Positions 1-5,934 of a DNA stretch of 7,036 nt are shown one piece after another; position 1 is the stretch's first letter; each line of letters starts with the position of its first letter. A program made the position numbers and the translations under genes. Origin of the DNA: Lachnospiraceae bacterium (GTDB lineage: Bacteria > Bacillota_A > Clostridia > Lachnospirales > Lachnospiraceae). The notes below the pieces were generated by a model. That model was not told the origin of the DNA. It did not search any database and was given only the letters and a program-made list of their open reading frames with translations. The stretch lies in contig JAFYAD010000294.1 of the NCBI GenBank assembly GCA_017540915.1, positions 1 through 7,036 of the forward strand, written 5' to 3'.

Positions 1-49
1 ACATTTTTAGAGCAAACGGCCCTTAAATTTTCCTATGACTTAAACTAAA
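1..49. other. Sequence downstream of the second binding-protein gene
   Basis: These 49 bases follow the TAA of the second binding protein. I see no hairpin with a T-run and no start codon with a ribosome binding site, so neither a terminator nor the next gene can be claimed. ABC ATPase and permease genes commonly follow genes of this kind. Confidence 0.4.
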
Positions 50-1078
50 TTATTCACCTAAACCATAAGTATCGATATCGCTCTGTGTAAGTGTCTTAGC
101 GTCAAAGCCCTTCTCTTCGTTGATGATCTTCTTTGAAGACGGGTTGTCGCCGCCCTTGATCAGATCGCTGATGATCTGTGCCTGGAAGGGTGAGCACTGT
201 CCATCGTAGTTCCACTTCTGTGCAAGGAGCTCTCTGAGCGCCCACTTGTTGCAGTCAAAGCCCATTACGATAACGTCGCCGTCAACACCGTGTGTGATAC
301 CTGCCTCGTCAAGCGCTGCAACAGCGCCCTTAGCCATACCGTCGTTCTCAGCGTAGATTACGTTGAACTCTTCGTTGCTGTTGATAACGGACTCAACGAT
401 CTTCTTTGCCTCTGCCTCGTCCCATGTAGCTGTCTGCTGAACAACCTTGTTCATCTTGCCTGAAGCAAACTGCTCATCAAGTGCGCCTGTACGTCCGATC
501 TGAGCATCTGAACCCATAGCACCCTGGATGTGGATTACATTGTAAGTATCAAGGTTCTGATCAAGCAGCCAGTTAACTGCTGTCTCACCTTCTTTTGCCA
601 TATCCGAAACAACTGCTGCTACGTAAAGGTCTTCGCTTACATCGATCATACGGTCAAAGAGATAAACCTTAACGCCTGCTTCCTTAGCCTGCTTGAGAAC
701 TTCGTCCCAGCCTGTTGTCTCTGCTGCGGAAACCAGAAGATAATCAACACCTTCTGTGATGAAGCCCTGAGCTGCCTGAAGCTGCTCATCGTTCTTTAAG
801 CTGTATGCAGTCTTAAGCTCATAGCCGTTTGCTGAAGAGAAAACAGCCTCCATGTCCTTTACATTAGCCTCGCGGTAACCTGACTCTGACGGCGGGTTGT
901 TAACAACACCGACTTTAATGGTACCGCTTGAAGCTGCAGGAGCTGCTGCACTCGTATCTGTCGAACCTGAAGACGAGGTTGAACCTGCGCTCGAACCTGC
1001 ACTGCCACCACATGCACACAGACTGAATGACATTGCTAATGCCATAGCTGCACAAAGAAATCTTCTTGCCTTTTTCAT
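50..1078 (-). CDS. Sugar-binding lipoprotein of an ABC transporter (YtfQ-like, divergent)
   Basis: Predicted extracellular substrate-binding lipoprotein of a carbohydrate ABC importer (periplasmic-binding-protein type I fold, ribose/galactofuranose class). With the start at 1078 it has 342 residues. A basic N-terminus and hydrophobic segment lead to a lipobox (LCAC, lipid-anchored Cys23), followed by a Ser/Gly/Ala/Thr-rich tether to about residue 52. The binding domain begins near IKVGV. It shares landmarks with YtfQ: SESGYRE (about 65-71), LFDRMID (about 140-146) and YAENDGMA (about 242-249). An ATG also lies at 1084, but it is only 1 base from the AGGAGG at 1086-1091. The ATG at 1078 is 7 bases away and is preferred. 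Nearly all Ile codons are ATC and none is ATA, unlike the regulatory genes upstream, which suggests high expression. The sugar bound cannot be read from the sequence. Its ATPase and permease partners probably lie beyond the left edge. Confidence 0.88.
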   Translation of the reverse strand: MKKARRFLCAAMALAMSFSLCACGGSAGSSAGSTSSSGSTDTSAAAPAASSGTIKVGVVNNPPSESGYREANVKDMEAVFSSANGYELKTAYSLKNDEQLQAAQGFITEGVDYLLVSAAETTGWDEVLKQAKEAGVKVYLFDRMIDVSEDLYVAAVVSDMAKEGETAVNWLLDQNLDTYNVIHIQGAMGSDAQIGRTGALDEQFASGKMNKVVQQTATWDEAEAKKIVESVINSNEEFNVIYAENDGMAKGAVAALDEAGITHGVDGDVIVMGFDCNKWALRELLAQKWNYDGQCSPFQAQIISDLIKGGDNPSSKKIINEEKGFDAKTLTQSDIDTYGLGE

Positions 1079-1085
1079 TTTCATT

Positions 1086-1091
1086 CCTCCT
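1086..1091 (-). promoter_or_regulatory. Ribosome binding site deciding the start of the left-most binding protein
   Basis: On the minus strand AGGAGG is followed by ATGAAAATG-type sequence with two in-frame ATG codons. The spacer is 1 base to the first (1084) and 7 bases to the second (1078). Only the second is in the normal range, so the protein most likely starts at MKKARRF. Confidence 0.8.
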
Positions 1092-1130
1092 TATTGTATA
1101 GGCGCGACCACTGACCGGCCCCGCCATGTC

Positions 1131-1145
1131 AGCCCGCTGCGGGCT
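1131..1145. repeat. Short GC-rich perfect hairpin in the leader of the second binding-protein gene
   Basis: AGCCCGC and GCGGGCT are perfect inverted repeats around one central base. They lie about 50 bases before the start codon, in the probable untranslated leader. In the minus direction no T-run follows, so it is not a standard terminator for the genes here. In the plus direction AATTTCTTTT follows, but there is no plus-strand gene for it to end. It could be a 5' stabilising stem or an mRNA processing barrier. Confidence 0.5.
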
Positions 1146-1199
1146 AATTTCTTTTACAATATGGAGTTTAACTCTGCAATAACCTAAAGTAAATCAATG

Positions 1200-1225
1200 A
1201 TCATTTCAAGTTAGTTGAAAATGAT
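1200..1225. promoter_or_regulatory. Inverted repeat, candidate operator
   Basis: On the plus strand ATCATTTCAA (1200-1209) is followed by a 5-base spacer and TTGAAAATGAT (1215-1225). The arms are reverse complements except for one extra A. A further TTTCAA sits at 1234-1239. The repeat lies upstream of the second binding-protein gene, where the adjacent AraC-type response regulator would be expected to act, and its TTGAAA could overlap a -35 box. There is no T-run after it in the minus direction, so it does not look like a terminator for the response regulator gene. That it is an operator is inference. Confidence 0.4.
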
Positions 1226-1257
1226 TTTGTACTTTTCAAAAACAGTTGATTATTTTT

Positions 1258-2520
1258 TTATTCAGGTTGGTTTTGATTTTGCTGACGGTATTCTGAGGGA
1301 GTCATCCCCATGTTTTTCTTAAATATATAACTGAAATAATGTGCATCGTTATACCCTGTCTCGTGGGCTATCACCGAGCTTTTCATGTCTGTGTTTCGCA
1401 AAAGCTCCTTGGCCTTGTTGAGTCTCAGATAAATAAGATACTCCGTAAACGTCTGACCGCTCTGCTGCGAAAATACCGTAGAGAATCTGCTGTTACTCAT
1501 ATTCACGGCGCTTGCCACATCCTGCAGCATTATGTTGGGATCGCAGAAATGCTGTGACATATACACTTTCGCCTCACTGATCACCGAAGGCATTCCGGTG
1601 TCCCCCACCGAATCGCCCATCTCTCTAACCCCCAGTATCAGTGGGTTTTCTGCGCTCTTCTCCGACAGGATATGTCTTATATGCCTTGCGCTCTTAAAGC
1701 TCTTCAGTATATCCGAGGGTTTCTCCACGATCTCACCGATGCCGATCCTGATATCGGTACAGCCGGCACGCGCCAGATCATTTGATAAAGAAGAAGAAAA
1801 AGCATACGCTCTCTCCTCAGTATCATCCGCACTGTCTCCCAGAACTAAGAGCCTGGTACCTGTACGGCTTCCCGAGACATGCACCACTCCGCCTCCCGCC
1901 TCCGCCAGGATGATAGCCGCTTCCTGTCCTACATCGACAGGCGAAAAAGCCGCATCCATCACCGCATAAAAAGGAGCGCTCAAAGACGTTCCCATAGCCC
2001 GAAGCTGCATCAGAGTATTCTCCGCATCCTCCTCCATGGACTCATCCGAGAACAGGGAACCTATCAGTTTTTCCTTCAGAAAACGGACATCTGCGCTTAC
2101 ATTCATGCGGGCTCTGAGGCTTTCAGCATGCTCTCCCGCTTTCCTCTCCTCCTCCAGCTGGGCACTCAGCTTGTCCAGTATCTGTCTAAGCTCCTGCGAG
2201 TCTATGGGTTTCAGCATATACTCCCTGACGCCGAGACTGATACAGGTGCGGGCATATTCAAACTCATCATATCCGCTCAGGATTATGATACCTATCCAGG
2301 GCATCTGAGTTCTCAATATCCTGCACAGCTCTATGCCGTCCATGAACGGCATTTTGATATCCGTTATCACTATATCAGGGTTGGTATCCCTGATCATAGG
2401 CAGCGCCATCTCCCCGTCCGGTGCTTCCCCCACCAGAGTGTACGGCGTTTCATCCCACGGAAACGACTCCCTTATGCCCTCACGTATGACTATCTCGTCA
2501 TCAACCAGAAACACCTTCAT
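1258..2520 (-). CDS. Response regulator with AraC-type DNA-binding domain (YesN family)
   Basis: Cytoplasmic two-component response regulator and predicted transcription factor of 420 residues. The N-terminal receiver domain (about 1-118) has the acidic pair D7/D8, the phosphoacceptor D54 in ITDIKMP, the switch Ser82 in LSGYDE and the conserved Lys104 in MLKP. Next come a charged helical linker (about 119-145) and a middle region (about 150-300) of the poorly conserved kind common in YesN proteins. The C-terminus (about 315-413) holds two helix-turn-helix motifs of the AraC/XylS type, including the signature GYNDAHYFSYIFKKNMGMTPSEYR-like end (residues 389-412). The start ATG overlaps the kinase gene by 20 bases. 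It is preceded by GAGGAG at 2531-2536, a rather long 10-base spacer. The partner is almost certainly the kinase encoded just upstream. The likely target is the sugar-binding/transport gene downstream. Confidence 0.95.
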   Translation of the reverse strand: MKVFLVDDEIVIREGIRESFPWDETPYTLVGEAPDGEMALPMIRDTNPDIVITDIKMPFMDGIELCRILRTQMPWIGIIILSGYDEFEYARTCISLGVREYMLKPIDSQELRQILDKLSAQLEEERKAGEHAESLRARMNVSADVRFLKEKLIGSLFSDESMEEDAENTLMQLRAMGTSLSAPFYAVMDAAFSPVDVGQEAAIILAEAGGGVVHVSGSRTGTRLLVLGDSADDTEERAYAFSSSLSNDLARAGCTDIRIGIGEIVEKPSDILKSFKSARHIRHILSEKSAENPLILGVREMGDSVGDTGMPSVISEAKVYMSQHFCDPNIMLQDVASAVNMSNSRFSTVFSQQSGQTFTEYLIYLRLNKAKELLRNTDMKSSVIAHETGYNDAHYFSYIFKKNMGMTPSEYRQQNQNQPE

Positions 2521-3976
2521 CTTCAGATATCTCCTCTCTCGTAATGCACGGCACCTTGAAGCTTATGGATGTGCCTTCCCTGCCGCTTGTAATAGTAAGA
2601 CCCTCAGGCTGATTGTAATAGAGTCTTATTCTAAGATTCACGTTCACCAGGCCAAAGCCTCCGGTTCCCTCACTTACGGAGGGCTGTCCCTTCTTCATAC
2701 GCTCTTTAAGCTCCCGCAGGCTTTCCTCCGTCATGCCGGTTCCCGTATCGGATACGGTAAATTCCAGCATATCATCCACAAGGCGCCCCTTCACCCGTAT
2801 GACACCGCCACCGCGCTTTATCTTTATCCCGTGATAGAGAGCATTCTCCACCAGCGGCTGCAACAGTAGCTTCAAAACATAGAATCCGCAGATCTCCTCA
2901 GGTATATCGATCTCATACCGCATGATGTCCCTGTACCTTGTCTGCTGGATCTTAAGATATCCTTCGATATGTTTTCTCTCCTGTCCCACAGGGATCCAGT
3001 CAGCTCCCGAGGACAGGCTGATGCGGAAGAAATCGCTCAGAGCGTTGGTCAGGGCGATAACCTCATCCTTGTCCGCAGCCTCTGCCTTCCATATAATGGC
3101 ATCCAGAGTATTGTACAGAAAGTGGGGATTGATCTGCTCCTGTAGAGTACGAAGCTCCGCTTTTCTAAGGTTTCTCTCATCCAGACGGCTCTTTTCCATC
3201 ATCTCTTCCAAACGGTCCGCCATGATGTTGACCCTTATGGTGAGATTTCTAAGCTCCGCCACCTCCGTATCCGGAACTCTCGCATCCAGCGTTCCCTCTG
3301 CCAGTCTTCCCGCCACATACTCAAGCCTGTCTATAGGTTCCATTATAAATTTGGATGTTTTCTTCGTAGCCCTGTTGCGTAAGAGCCAGGCAAAGGCCAC
3401 CGTCACAGCCTCAGCCATGGCCGTTATCAGTATCAGTATCTGTAAAACAGCGCTCTCCTGCGCCGTAGATTTGATCTCCTGTGTGATGTAGTCACCCAGC
3501 ATACTGTCCACCAGCATCGCCACATCACGGACCTCATTGAACACAGTCTCATTTTCCACAACGGGACGTTTTTCCTCTATGTTGGTCCTGATCCTGTTGA
3601 CATAGTTTTCCAGCGTCTCCATGGTGCGCTTCGCCACCATGAGTGAGATCCTGTTTTCCTCGTCACTCTTTTCACTGATCTCGTCGATGACATCATAAAC
3701 ACTGTAGATAATGCCGTATACCCTGCTCTCGGCTATGGTATACCTGCCGCTTACTATCCCCCATACACCCTCAGGCAGATCCTCCGCAACCACAGTCCTT
3801 AAGCTTGCTATCTTCTCCATTCGCTTGATGGCATTGTGATAGCGACCCGAATAGACTAACATCAGCACAAGACTTATAAAGACAGGAAGCACCAGCACGA
3901 ACACCAGTGTCTGGCTCATCCGGTCGATCCTGCCCGCTATACTCTTTTCCTTTTTGATACGGGTCTTACCACTCAT
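2501..3976 (-). CDS. Membrane sensor histidine kinase (YesM/LytS type, HAMP domain)
   Basis: Sensor kinase of 491 residues that would autophosphorylate on His and pass phosphate to the adjacent response regulator. After a basic cytoplasmic N-terminus there is a transmembrane segment (about 23-43). An extracytoplasmic sensor region of about 130 residues (about 44-175) follows, which by eye is charged and largely helical with no Cys. A second membrane segment spans about 177-199 and a HAMP linker about 200-262. The His_kinase domain carries the YesM/LytS signature QINPHFLYNTLDAI with His285. The ATPase domain shows LLQPLVENALYHG (N box, Asn378), SDTGTGMTEE (G1, Asp410) and GTGGFGLVNVNLR (G2, 437-449). 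All catalytic motifs are intact. The start is 1 base after the stop of the binding-protein gene, with GAGGGG at 3985-3990 and an 8-base spacer. The gene context suggests its signal comes from the sugar-binding lipoprotein. Confidence 0.95.
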   Translation of the reverse strand: MSGKTRIKKEKSIAGRIDRMSQTLVFVLVLPVFISLVLMLVYSGRYHNAIKRMEKIASLRTVVAEDLPEGVWGIVSGRYTIAESRVYGIIYSVYDVIDEISEKSDEENRISLMVAKRTMETLENYVNRIRTNIEEKRPVVENETVFNEVRDVAMLVDSMLGDYITQEIKSTAQESAVLQILILITAMAEAVTVAFAWLLRNRATKKTSKFIMEPIDRLEYVAGRLAEGTLDARVPDTEVAELRNLTIRVNIMADRLEEMMEKSRLDERNLRKAELRTLQEQINPHFLYNTLDAIIWKAEAADKDEVIALTNALSDFFRISLSSGADWIPVGQERKHIEGYLKIQQTRYRDIMRYEIDIPEEICGFYVLKLLLQPLVENALYHGIKIKRGGGVIRVKGRLVDDMLEFTVSDTGTGMTEESLRELKERMKKGQPSVSEGTGGFGLVNVNLRIRLYYNQPEGLTITSGREGTSISFKVPCITREEISEDEGVSG

Positions 3977-3977
3977 A

Positions 3978-4988
3978 TCAATATCCCCTCGGTGAAAGAT
4001 TGCTCAGATCCTGCTCATCACTGAAAAAACGCTCATTGGGATGGATCATAGGCTCAACCTCCTCGCCGTTTTTAAGCTTCAGGGCGGTGTTCATGAGGGC
4101 ATTTCCCAACATGGGAGTACACTCCACAACACAGTTGATCCTGCCTTCCTTCAATACATCTATAGCTTCCTGTCCGCCGTCTATGGATATTATCACGATA
4201 TCCTGCCCCGGCACTAACCCGGCTGCCTCTATCTCCGTCAGTGCTCCCAGCGTCATGTCATCATTGTGACTGTATACCACATCTATCTCATCACCGTATT
4301 TTGACAACAGTTCACGCATGCATTCGGCTCCGCGGCTCCGTAAGAAGTCACCGTTAATACTCTCCATAACCTCCATTCGTCCGTCAGATTTTATAGTATC
4401 CATAAAACCTGCCTGACGTTTTCGCATGGGTGTGGAATCTTCCGTGCCCGTTATCTCCACAATGTTAACATGATCGAGTCCTAAGCTGTCAGCCTTCCGG
4501 ATCAGGTACTCTCCCGCCATCACGCCCTCATTATAGAAATCCGCACCTATGAGACAGGTTGTAAGTCCCTCTTCCTCAGTATTGATGTCACGGTCTACCA
4601 GGATCACCGGTATCCCGGCGTTTTTAGCCTCCGTCAGCACATTGTCCCAGCCTTCCTCCACAATGGGAGAAAATGCGATGACATCCACCTTGTAGGCTAT
4701 AAAACGCCTGATGGCAGCGATCTGGTTTTCCTGTTTTTGATTTGCATTGTCAAACATCAGATTGATGCCGTATTTTTCCGCTTTCTCTTCGATATCCAGA
4801 GTATTGCCTATACGCCAGGCGCTCTCCGACCCCAGCTGCGAAAAGCCCAGTATCAGCTTTGGCTCTTCCACCTCCGGTTTCTGTCCACATCCCGAAAACA
4901 TTCCCATACACAAAACGGCCGCAACGGCAATACTTACAAGCCGTCGCAGACCGTTTTTCATCTTATCGCAATACGATCTTCCCCGCAT
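3978..4988 (-). CDS. YtfQ-type sugar-binding lipoprotein, probable sensor partner of the histidine kinase
   Basis: Extracellular sugar-binding protein of 336 residues, closely patterned on the galactofuranose-binding protein YtfQ of E. coli. Shared landmarks are GFSQLGSESAWR (49-59), QKQENQI (84-90), DRDI (132-135), ITGTEDSTPMRKRQAGF (179-195), GDFLRSRG (213-220), SHNDDM (240-245) and the IDGG turn (269-272). The N-terminus is a lipoprotein signal ending in FSGC (lipidated Cys34). The ATG at 4988 has GGGGAG at 4995-5000 with a 6-base spacer. An internal Met10 would give a more typical signal peptide but has no well-placed ribosome binding site. It is the first gene of an operon with the kinase and regulator, with no transporter gene in between, and it uses ATA Ile codons freely. 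That argues for a sensing role rather than bulk transport. The sugar could be a galactofuranose- or arabinose-like compound, but this is not established. Confidence 0.9.
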   Translation of the reverse strand: MRGRSYCDKMKNGLRRLVSIAVAAVLCMGMFSGCGQKPEVEEPKLILGFSQLGSESAWRIGNTLDIEEKAEKYGINLMFDNANQKQENQIAAIRRFIAYKVDVIAFSPIVEEGWDNVLTEAKNAGIPVILVDRDINTEEEGLTTCLIGADFYNEGVMAGEYLIRKADSLGLDHVNIVEITGTEDSTPMRKRQAGFMDTIKSDGRMEVMESINGDFLRSRGAECMRELLSKYGDEIDVVYSHNDDMTLGALTEIEAAGLVPGQDIVIISIDGGQEAIDVLKEGRINCVVECTPMLGNALMNTALKLKNGEEVEPMIHPNERFFSDEQDLSNLSPRGY

Positions 4989-4994
4989 AAAAAA

Positions 4995-5000
4995 CTCCCC
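4995..5000 (-). promoter_or_regulatory. Ribosome binding site of the sensor binding-protein gene
   Basis: GGGGAG on the minus strand, 6 bases before the ATG at 4988. This supports the longer N-terminus (MRGRSYCDK) over the internal Met10, whose nearest purine-rich tract is about 14 bases upstream. Confidence 0.65.
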
Positions 5001-5028
5001 TTCGCCAGAAGCTTCTTGTTACTATTCA

Positions 5029-5158
5029 CAGCCACTGTACATACATTCTACAGGCTTGCCCTGACATCGGCAATCTGCGAAGCCAAGCTGGCAGAATTGC
5101 CTTGCCAGGCTCTACTGCCGCTATCGCGGCTGCCTGTATCATGTATGTAAAGTGACTG
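5029..5158. repeat. Large imperfect hairpin A within the palindromic element
   Basis: Arms 5029-5055 and 5132-5158 are inverted repeats with 4 mismatches in 27, sharing the core TACATACAT and TACAGGC. The left arm overlaps the inner end of the left terminal repeat, so pairing with hairpin A and pairing of the outer terminal repeats partly compete. Confidence 0.75.
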
Positions 5159-5162
5159 ATTC

Positions 5163-5231
5163 CAGTCAATATCATATAGCATACAGTCTGCTCAGCAAGC
5201 TGGCAGCCTGTATACTACATGATATTGGCTG
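5163..5231. repeat. Large imperfect hairpin B within the palindromic element
   Basis: Arms 5163-5186 and 5208-5231 are inverted repeats with 3 mismatches in 24 around a 21-base loop. The right arm contains the stop codon of the HAD gene and overlaps the right terminal repeat. A strong stem here could hinder transcription leaving the HAD gene. No T-run follows, so it is not a classic intrinsic terminator. Confidence 0.75.
5171..5198 (-). promoter_or_regulatory. Weak candidate promoter for the sensor operon inside the palindromic element
   Basis: On the minus strand TTGCTG (5193-5198) and TATGAT (5171-5176) are 16 bases apart. The -10 box is a good match and the -35 box is poor. A promoter must exist somewhere between the HAD gene and 4988 if the sensor operon is transcribed independently, and nearly all of that space is the element. 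This is a visual guess within palindromic sequence. Confidence 0.2.
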
Positions 5232-5889
5232 TGAATAGTAACAACTTCTTCACGTCAAAAAGTGACTCCGCTACAAAATCCGCCATACCGCGGATCTCCT
5301 CGTCCGGCTGTAAGATATCCGGAACCATCACCGGATGCATCCCCGCAGCGTGTGCCGCCCTAATACCGTTAAAGGAATCCTCTATCACCATGCAATCCGC
5401 CGGCTCCGTATTCATAAGCTCTGCCGCCTTCGGGAAAATATCGGGATGTGGCTTGCTCCTCGTCACCATATCCCCGCACACTATCCTGTCAAAATAATCT
5501 ATGATGCCCGCGTCCGAAAGCTCCTGTCTTACCGCCCACTCCTGGGTAGACGATGCCAGCGCTATACCGAAACCGTTCTCACTCAAAAACTTCAGGATCT
5601 CATTAACCCCCGGTTTCATGGGAAGCCTGCCCTTATCGTATCTCTCCATAAAGAGCTTAAAGCTGTCATCCCAGAACCTGTCCGTATCAAACTCATCACC
5701 GTAAGCCTCGCGGATCAGCTCCTTGGTACGCTCTACCGTGGCACCGAGACATTTTATGGCCACATCCTCCCTGAATGCAATGCCCCAGCCACTTGCCACA
5801 TCCCTGCAGCAGCCGATATATGCTGCCTCGGAATCGAATATGATGCCATCCATGTCGAAGATGACAGTCTTTATATTGTCAAATTTCAT
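5215..5889 (-). CDS. HAD-superfamily hydrolase, beta-phosphoglucomutase/phosphatase-like
   Basis: Cytoplasmic HAD enzyme of 224 residues, the usual length for the beta-phosphoglucomutase-like subfamily. It should act on a small phosphorylated metabolite, probably a sugar phosphate. All four motifs are visible: FDMDG with nucleophile Asp12 and acid/base Asp14, ALASST (110-115, Ser113), Lys146 in SKPHPD, and VIEDS with Glu170/Asp171. A helical cap (about 16-85) lies between motifs I and II. Whether it is a mutase or a phosphatase (2-deoxyglucose-6-phosphate or phosphoglycolate type) cannot be decided. The last residues, about LLLFTANIM, and the TAG stop are encoded by the right end of the palindromic element, so the native C-terminus was probably altered. 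The start lacks a close Shine-Dalgarno. GAGGAG lies further up at 5923-5928, beyond a hairpin. The gene may be cotranscribed with the suf genes. Confidence 0.88.
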   Translation of the reverse strand: MKFDNIKTVIFDMDGIIFDSEAAYIGCCRDVASGWGIAFREDVAIKCLGATVERTKELIREAYGDEFDTDRFWDDSFKLFMERYDKGRLPMKPGVNEILKFLSENGFGIALASSTQEWAVRQELSDAGIIDYFDRIVCGDMVTRSKPHPDIFPKAAELMNTEPADCMVIEDSFNGIRAAHAAGMHPVMVPDILQPDEEIRGMADFVAESLFDVKKLLLFTANIM

Positions 5890-5895
5890 CTCATT

Positions 5896-5920
5896 AAAAA
5901 CAGAAAGTCCGGGCTTCTGT
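5896..5920 (-). terminator. Small hairpin with T-run between the suf and HAD genes
   Basis: On the minus strand ACAGAAG and CTTTCTGT can pair around a 6-base loop with one bulge, followed at once by TTTTT and then AATGAGATG, the start of the HAD gene. It looks like a weak intrinsic terminator for the suf genes that could allow readthrough. It also lies between the GAGGAG at 5923-5928 and the HAD start codon, so an effect on translation is an alternative. Confidence 0.35.
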
Positions 5921-5934
5921 CTCTCCTCGCAATA

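Larger units (their letters stand above)
1079..1257. other. Intergenic regulatory region between the response regulator and the second binding-protein gene
   Basis: This 179-base gap is large compared with the tight spacing of the operon upstream. In transcription order it holds an A/T-rich stretch with an inverted repeat (1200-1225), weak sigma-A-like boxes and a GC-rich hairpin (1131-1145), then the ribosome binding site. I see no convincing intrinsic terminator after the response regulator gene, so readthrough into the binding-protein gene is possible. The best promoter-like pairs I could find by eye on the minus strand are TTGAAA (1204-1209) with TAGGTT 17 bases on, and TTGCAG (1174-1179) with TAAAAG 17 bases on. 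Both are weak matches. Confidence 0.5.
5016..5244. mobile_element. Palindromic MITE-like element with 19-base terminal inverted repeats
   Basis: TTGTTACTATTCACAGCCA at 5016-5034 recurs in perfect reverse complement at 5226-5244. Between them are two large imperfect hairpins. Arms 5029-5055 and 5132-5158 match at 23 of 27 positions, and arms 5163-5186 and 5208-5231 at 21 of 24. Smaller hairpins lie inside the first (5069-5078 with 5091-5101, and GCCGC/GCGGC at 5117-5130). The word AAGCTGGCAG occurs directly repeated in both halves. The four bases CTTC flank both outer ends and could be a target duplication, though this is too short to be sure. No ORF of note is present. It fits a non-autonomous miniature inverted-repeat element or a large repeated extragenic palindrome. 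It fills nearly all of the gap between the HAD gene and the sensor operon. Confidence 0.65.

Noticed and set aside
1131..1145. GC-rich hairpin considered as terminator of the response regulator gene
   Set aside because: In the minus direction it is followed by GACATGGC with no T-run. The T-rich side faces the plus strand, where no gene exists.
897..1187. Plus-strand open frame over the promoter and start of the left binding-protein gene
   Set aside because: It lies mostly antisense to a well-supported gene, has no credible ribosome binding site and gives a low-complexity product.
1879..2869. Long plus-strand open frames opposite the response regulator and kinase genes
   Set aside because: They are antisense shadows of genes with intact catalytic motifs. 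Their products show no recognisable domain, and their ends do not respect operon structure.
4737..5150. Plus-strand open frame running from the sensor lipoprotein gene into the palindromic element
   Set aside because: It is half antisense to a clear gene and half repeat sequence, with no ribosome binding site, so it is not a gene carried by the element.
5016..5244. Palindromic element considered as a CRISPR array or tRNA-like gene
   Set aside because: Its repeats are inverted rather than regularly spaced direct repeats, and no tRNA-type anticodon arm or conserved TTC loop was recognised.
5215..5889. Naming the HAD gene pgmB (beta-phosphoglucomutase)
   Set aside because: The four HAD motifs and length fit several related phosphatases and mutases. 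No maltose or trehalose phosphorylase gene is nearby to support a specific role.
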